NCBI GenBank assembly: GCA_003212005.1
Contig: QCRE01000004.1
Coordinates: 1 to 56,282 of the forward strand
Length of the DNA: 56,282 nucleotides
Reading direction: 5' to 3'
DNA from: Prochlorococcus sp. AG-459-M13
Lineage (GTDB): Bacteria; Cyanobacteriota; Cyanobacteriia; PCC-6307; Cyanobiaceae
How positions within the stretch are numbered: the stretch's first letter is position 1; each line of letters opens with the position of its first letter. Below are positions 52,039 through 56,282 of this stretch, one piece after another. Below the pieces are notes generated by a model. The model was not told the DNA's origin. It worked only from the letters and a program-made list of their open reading frames with translations, and searched no databases. Position numbers and translations under genes: made by a program.

Positions 52039-52275
52039 ATGGAAATTATTGATATTGATAGAGTAATTGAGATGTGTTGGGAAGATAGAACTCCTTTTGA
52101 GGCAATTGAGTATCAATTTGGTTTAAAGGAAGAAGATGCTATCAAAATTATGAGAAATAATCTCAAACCAAAATCATTTAAAGTTTGGAGAAAGAGAGTT
52201 TCAGGACGAAAAACAAAACATATGGGACTTAGAGAATCCACTAGATTTAAATCTACTCATAAAAGAAATTTATAA
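52039..52275 (+). CDS. DUF2805 (TIGR03643) family protein
   Basis: A small conserved protein: IDIDRVIEMCWEDRTPFEAIEYQFGL, EEDAIKIMRNNLKPKSFKVWRKRVSGRKTKH and the end of the TIGR03643 pattern are clear. This looks like a helix-turn-helix plus basic tail, so nucleic-acid binding is possible. I start at the ATG (MEIIDID) rather than at the in-frame ATG 12 codons upstream, as the latter would overlap the DCC gene. It is second in the four-gene module. Function is unknown. Confidence 0.83.
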   Translation: MEIIDIDRVIEMCWEDRTPFEAIEYQFGLKEEDAIKIMRNNLKPKSFKVWRKRVSGRKTKHMGLRESTRFKSTHKRNL

Positions 52276-52278
52276 ATT

Positions 52279-52404
52279 TTGAATAATCTACCAAGTAAAA
52301 TATGTCCTGTTTGTAATAGGCCATTTAATTGGCGTAAAAAATGGAAGGATTGTTGGGAAGAAGTTAAATATTGTTCCAATAGATGTAGGAATAGAAAGGC
52401 TTAA
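52279..52404 (+). CDS. DUF2256 zinc-ribbon micropeptide, 41 aa
   Basis: A TTG-started 41-residue frame reads [16 protein letters not shown] then [16 protein letters not shown]. The two cysteine pairs (CPVC and CSNRC), with FxWRKKW and W between them, match the DUF2256 zinc-ribbon pattern. It is 3 bases after the DUF2805 stop and 3 before the photolyase ATG, so it is a genuine member of the module despite being too short for usual gene calls. Confidence 0.83.
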   Translation: MNNLPSKICPVCNRPFNWRKKWKDCWEEVKYCSNRCRNRKA

Positions 52405-52407
52405 ATT

Positions 52408-53904
52408 ATGAATCAAGTATCAATTATCTTCCCAAATCAACTCTTTAGAGAAAGTCCAATTTTACAATTAAATTGTGAAATTTTACTGTTAGAAGATTCA
52501 TTATTTTTTGGTAATGATAAATTTCATAAGTTAATCAATCATAAAAATAAATTAATTTTCCATAAAGCTTCAATGCTTGCCTATAGAAAATACTTAGAAA
52601 ACTTTGGTTATAAGGTTTTATATTGTAAGAACAAAAATAATTTTTCTACTTTTGATTATTTATCAAAATGTTTGGAGGATAAATATCAACAAATCAATAT
52701 TATAGATCCTCATGATTTTTTAATTATGAAGAGGATAAATAAATTTGTTAAAGCTAATAATCTCAAATTAAAAGTATTCAAATCTCCAATGTTTCTAACT
52801 AAAGAAGACTTAAGAGAATCTTTTAAGGCAAATCAAAAAAAACCTTTAATGGGTAGATTTTATGAGAATCAAAGAAAAAGCCAAAATATATTAGTAAATT
52901 CTGATGGTTCGCCTCAAGGAGGTAAATGGAGTTTTGATGAATTAAATAGAAAGAAATTACCCAAGAACATTAATATTCCTAATATCTTAAAATTTTCGAA
53001 AAACGAGGTTGTTAAAAATGCTGAAAATTTAATTTCCGATTTAAAGATTAATTTCAAAGGCGAAAGTAATTACTTTATATATCCAACTAATTTCGAAGAG
53101 GCAGATAATTGGTTAAATGATTTTTTTGAAAATAGAATTTTTTTATTTGGAGACTATGAAGATGCAATCAGTAGGGAAAATATTTTTCTTTGGCATAGCA
53201 TACTTTCTCCTCTTTTAAATAGCGGATTATTAACTGTAAAAGAAGTTGTAAATAAAGCATTAACCTACAGTGAAAAAAATAATGTACCAATTAATTCCTT
53301 AGAAGGTTTTATACGTCAAATTGTTGGATGGAGAGAATTTATTTGCTTAGTTTATGAAAAATATGGCACAAAAATGCGTACTACAAATTTTTGGAATTTT
53401 GAAAATAAACCAATGCCTGATTGTTTTTATAATGGGACAACAGGAATAGAGCCAGTCGATGTTGTTATAAAAAATATTATTAAATATGGTTATTGCCATC
53501 ATATAGAGAGGCTAATGATTATTGGAAACTTTATGCTTTTATGTCGTATTCATCCTGATCAAGTTTATAAATGGTTTATGGAAATGTTCATAGACTCTTA
53601 TGATTGGGTAATGGTTCCTAATGTTTATGGAATGAGTCAGTTTAGTGATGGAGGTATATTTTCAACAAAACCTTACATTTCTAGTTCAAATTATGTAAAA
53701 AAAATGTCTGACTATAAAAGTGGATCCTGGTGTTTAATCTGGGATGGTTTATTCTGGAAATTTATAAAAGATAATGAAACTTATTTTAGAAAACAGTACA
53801 GATTAGCAATGTTAACGAGGAATCTAGATAAAATGAAAGGTGAAAAGTTAGATAGTCATTTGAGAATAGCTGAAGGATTTATTTGCAATCTTTATCAAAA
53901 TTAA
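52408..53904 (+). CDS. Prokaryotic (6-4) photolyase/cryptochrome-like protein (PF04244)
   Basis: The protein belongs to the bacterial cryptochrome/(6-4) photolyase branch (CryPro/FeS-BCP). The N-terminal antenna domain starts SIIFPNQLF; the FAD domain shows GWREFICLVYEKYG (307-320), GYCHHIERLMIIGNFMLL (361-378), DWVMVPNVYGMSQFSDGGIFSTKPYISSSNY (399-429). Members carry one 4Fe-4S cluster bound by four cysteines. Here the usual cysteines are mostly gone: TTGIEPV (344-350) instead of TDMNC, and MSDYKSGSWC (433-442) in place of SDYC..C, with a shortened loop; only Cys442 remains in a likely position. A cluster is therefore improbable. Length 498 aa. Confidence 0.88.
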   Translation: MNQVSIIFPNQLFRESPILQLNCEILLLEDSLFFGNDKFHKLINHKNKLIFHKASMLAYRKYLENFGYKVLYCKNKNNFSTFDYLSKCLEDKYQQINIIDPHDFLIMKRINKFVKANNLKLKVFKSPMFLTKEDLRESFKANQKKPLMGRFYENQRKSQNILVNSDGSPQGGKWSFDELNRKKLPKNINIPNILKFSKNEVVKNAENLISDLKINFKGESNYFIYPTNFEEADNWLNDFFENRIFLFGDYEDAISRENIFLWHSILSPLLNSGLLTVKEVVNKALTYSEKNNVPINSLEGFIRQIVGWREFICLVYEKYGTKMRTTNFWNFENKPMPDCFYNGTTGIEPVDVVIKNIIKYGYCHHIERLMIIGNFMLLCRIHPDQVYKWFMEMFIDSYDWVMVPNVYGMSQFSDGGIFSTKPYISSSNYVKKMSDYKSGSWCLIWDGLFWKFIKDNETYFRKQYRLAMLTRNLDKMKGEKLDSHLRIAEGFICNLYQN

Positions 53905-54111
53905 AAAATTCAATCATTACCTAAATCTAAAAGCTTAAGAGAACATTAATATTATTCGAAATATTACATGAGAGTGTTAATTTATTAAAAATTTAAAATT
54001 TATTAAGTTAGTGAGATTAATTACTTTAGAAATTTCAAAGATGATTAATTTTCGGAATATAAAAATTGGTTTACACTTATTCGCATTAAAAATTTATTAT
54101 TTGTCTAATTG

Positions 54112-54249
54112 ATGAAAAAAAATACAAAAATTAAAATGTTGTCTAGAGAAAAAGTTCATTCTTTGAACGTTTATTTTTTTTTAGGATTTAATTTAACTCT
54201 AGTAATAATTTTAGGTTTTATTTGGTTTAATAATTCGATTTATAGCTAA
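54112..54249 (+). CDS. Micropeptide with one transmembrane span, 45 aa
   Basis: The ORF reads MKKNTKIKMLSREKVHSLNV, a very basic N-terminus, followed by one hydrophobic span (YFFLGFNLTLVIILGFIWF, about 21-39) and a short NNSIYS tail. The positive-inside layout indicates an anchored peptide with a basic cytoplasmic tail. It sits in a 400-base gap between the photolyase homologue and rsmB. No named small subunit is recognised. Confidence 0.5.
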   Translation: MKKNTKIKMLSREKVHSLNVYFFLGFNLTLVIILGFIWFNNSIYS

Positions 54250-54307
54250 GTTCAATAACTAATTTAATAGTATATTAAGCATATAATCTCAAATAATTTT
54301 TTTTACT

Positions 54308-55621
54308 TTGACCAAAGGATATTTTCAAAGAAGAGCATCTTGGGAAATTCTATTAAAAGTAAGTTCTGGTAGTTATTCAGATCAAGCACTAGAAAAAGTG
54401 CTTAAAAATTACGATTTTAATTCTTTAGATATAGCTTTCATAACTGAATTATCTTTTGGATGTATTAGGTATAGAAAATATCTTGACTTATGGATAGATC
54501 ACGTCTCAAAACTTTCTCATTTAAAGCAACCACCGAAATTGAGATGGCTATTACATGTTGGATTATATCAATTATTAAAAATGGATAAAATACCATTTTC
54601 TGCTGCTATTTACTCAACAGTTGAAGTAGCAAAGAGAACTGACATAAAAGGTTTAGATGGAACTCTAAACGCGATATTAAGAAATACTGTTAGAAATTTA
54701 GAAAAAGATAATTTTCCAAAAATATCATCTGATGAAATTGAAAGGTTGTCTTATATTGAATCGTTACCATTGTGGCTTGTTAAAGAAATTGTTCAATGGG
54801 TAGGAATAAAAGAAGCTAAAAATATTGCTAAATCATTTAATAAAAAACCATCAATTGATTTAAGAATCAATTCTCTAAAAACTGATTTAAATAAATTTTT
54901 GAAAGAACTTAATGAAAGCAATATAAATGCTGAGGCAATTATTAACTTAGATAATGGAGTTGCTTTAAATTCGAATCCAAGGTCAATAAAAAATCTTCCT
55001 GGCTATAATAATGGGTTGTGGGTAGTTCAGGATAGATCCTCTCAATGGGTTGCTCCTCTATTAAATCCAAGAAAGGGGGAAAAGATACTGGATGCGTGCT
55101 CTGCACCTGGCAGTAAAACAACTCATCTAGCAGAATTAGTCCAAGATGATGCTGAAATTCTTGCTGTAGATAGATCTTTAAAAAGATTGAAAATATTGGA
55201 ATCAAATTTAGAAAGATTAAATATAAAAAGCGTTAAAACTTTTAATGCTGACGCCTCAAGTTTGATTAAAATTAAGCCTAATTTTGTATCCTATTTTGAT
55301 AAGATTTTGATTGATGCGCCTTGTTCAGGAATTGGAACCTTTGCAAGAAATCCTGATATCAGATGGTCTTTAAGTAAAGAGAAAATAAATCATTTGATTA
55401 TTTTACAGGAAAAATTATTACAGAATATTTTTCCTCTATTAAAAAGAAATGGTAGTTTAGTTTATTCAACTTGTACAATATGTCCTGAAGAAAACAACTT
55501 ACTAATAAAAAGATTTTTATCGAACAATAAGGAATTAAAATTAGAAAGTGAAAGACAAATTTTGCCAGAATTTAGTAAACCTGGTGATGGATTTTATGCA
55601 GCAAAAATTACTTATAAATAA
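54308..55621 (+). CDS. rsmB: 16S rRNA m5C967 methyltransferase RsmB (Sun)
   Basis: RsmB methylates cytosine 967 of 16S rRNA. The N-terminal NusB-like RNA-binding domain (residues 1-130) precedes the SAM domain. Motif I is LDACSAPGSKTTHLAEL, motif IV DAPCSGIGTF and motif VI VYSTCTICPEENN, where Cys389 is the catalytic nucleophile and the PCS cysteine is the second conserved one. At 437 aa it is full length. TTG start. It is convergent with the penicillin-binding protein gene. Confidence 0.95.
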   Translation: MTKGYFQRRASWEILLKVSSGSYSDQALEKVLKNYDFNSLDIAFITELSFGCIRYRKYLDLWIDHVSKLSHLKQPPKLRWLLHVGLYQLLKMDKIPFSAAIYSTVEVAKRTDIKGLDGTLNAILRNTVRNLEKDNFPKISSDEIERLSYIESLPLWLVKEIVQWVGIKEAKNIAKSFNKKPSIDLRINSLKTDLNKFLKELNESNINAEAIINLDNGVALNSNPRSIKNLPGYNNGLWVVQDRSSQWVAPLLNPRKGEKILDACSAPGSKTTHLAELVQDDAEILAVDRSLKRLKILESNLERLNIKSVKTFNADASSLIKIKPNFVSYFDKILIDAPCSGIGTFARNPDIRWSLSKEKINHLIILQEKLLQNIFPLLKRNGSLVYSTCTICPEENNLLIKRFLSNNKELKLESERQILPEFSKPGDGFYAAKITYK

Positions 55622-55633
55622 AAAAGAATCTTA

Positions 55634-56282
55634 TCATGTAAGCTTTAAATCAAATATTTCACTTATGAATTTTTTCCAAAAATAAGCTGCATTTCCACTT
55701 GATAAATTAGATTTTTTGTTTTCATCAAAACCTATCCAAACCCCTGTTGTAAGATTATTAATTGAACCAATAAACCAAAGATCTCTATTGCCATCAGAAG
55801 TCCCTGTCTTACCATATATTTTTTTATCTTTAATCGATGCCGCTCTGGAGGTCCCTTCTGAGACTGACTTCTCAAGAAGTATATTTAGATTTTTGTTAAC
55901 TGTGGAAGCTAATATTTTCTTGCAAATAAATTTGTTTTCCCAAACTAAATCATTATTATTAGATTCTATTTTTTCAATGACGCTAGGCTTACAAATATTT
56001 CCATTACTATTTAAAACTGCATACGAATTTGTAATATTAAGAAGGTTATCTCCATATGAACCAATTGCTAATGGTAAAAATTCTTCAAGCTTTTGTTCAT
56101 ATCCAAGGCCAAATAAATTTGCTAAATTTATAACTTTTCTAAGACCAATATTATTAGCAATTTTTAAGGGGACAACATTTGAGGAGGTTTTAAAAGATTC
56201 AATTAAAGATATATTGCCTCTGTAGTTTTTAGAAAAATTTTTTGGACAATAATCTTTCCAACAAGTAGGTAAATCTTCAAAT
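55634..56282 (-). CDS. Penicillin-binding protein, transpeptidase C-terminal part (incomplete at window edge)
   Basis: The frame on the minus strand runs into the end of the window with no start in sight. It contains the transpeptidase motifs in order: the SxN motif in FKTSSNVVPLKIANN and the KTG box in IYGKTGTSDGNRDLWFIGSI, followed by GVWIGFDEN and the stop TGA (55634-55636). The SxxK active-site serine must lie upstream, outside the window. The ANLFGLGYEQ and GSYGDNLLNITNSYAVLNSNG pattern indicates a class A PBP (bifunctional glycosyltransferase/transpeptidase) for peptidoglycan cross-linking. Confidence 0.85.
   Translation of the reverse strand, partial: FEDLPTCWKDYCPKNFSKNYRGNISLIESFKTSSNVVPLKIANNIGLRKVINLANLFGLGYEQKLEEFLPLAIGSYGDNLLNITNSYAVLNSNGNICKPSVIEKIESNNNDLVWENKFICKKILASTVNKNLNILLEKSVSEGTSRAASIKDKKIYGKTGTSDGNRDLWFIGSINNLTTGVWIGFDENKKSNLSSGNAAYFWKKFISEIFDLKLT

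Noticed and set aside
55716-56225. A 169-codon plus-strand frame near the right edge
   Set aside because: It is the complement shadow of a real minus-strand penicillin-binding protein, whose SxN and KTG motifs are clear in the other strand.

Overview
The window is about 70% A+T, densely packed, and carries cyanobacterial marker genes: pipX next to its pipY-type partner, sepF, DUF1823, DUF4278, long-form HPF/LrtA, miaE and a plastid-type pyruvate dehydrogenase E2. Very short intergenic spaces, frequent TTG/GTG starts, many sub-60-codon membrane peptides and low GC point to a streamlined marine picocyanobacterium, most probably a high-light Prochlorococcus. That identification is inference from gene content and composition, not from a database match.

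Layout. (1) 0-6.8 kb holds small conserved hypotheticals, a carotenoid-oxidoreductase-like flavoprotein, a Nif11-type leader peptide homologue, tatA and prxQ. (2) 6.8-11 kb looks accessory: a CPBP protease, a GT11 fucosyltransferase-like gene divergent from a GT2 glycosyltransferase, then about 1 kb with no large gene that contains two microORFs, a small tandem repeat, a minus-strand terminator and a strongly structured putative RNA ending in a classic terminator. (3) 11-19.2 kb has a proline iminopeptidase, a photolyase/cryptochrome homologue, tenA-thiD, several microproteins (one interrupted by an in-frame stop), a cupin gene, and tRNA-Thr(GGU) and tRNA-Tyr(GUA). (4) 19.3-26.4 kb is a long co-directional run: aroQ-miaE-cobI-DUF1823, der-ecfT-like-pipX-pipY, then sepF-proC. 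(5) 26.4-39.9 kb includes a GT4 gene (probable DgdA), the hpf-deoC-like-recO operon divergent from lipB, an acyl-activating enzyme, ylqD, pdhC, queA, and the sulfur amino-acid operon metB-metB-like-cysK downstream of rpsD. (6) 40-51 kb has yidD-glutaredoxin-like-murE, an SDR, an ArsM-like methyltransferase followed by a class V aminotransferase, DUF4278 with a structured leader, nfu, mqo, lepA, a DppC-like permease and trmH. (7) 51.2-56.3 kb contains a compact four-gene module (DCC thiol protein, DUF2805, DUF2256, prokaryotic cryptochrome/(6-4) photolyase-like), then rsmB and the 3' end of a penicillin-binding protein running off the window.

The best leads are the four-gene photolyase module, whose photolyase has lost most of the expected iron-sulfur cysteines; the unidentified structured RNA at about 10.71-11.01 kb; a DeoC-like protein with no Schiff-base lysine in the hpf-recO operon; and the unusually rich set of single-span micropeptides between the large genes. 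No IS element, prophage or CRISPR array was seen.
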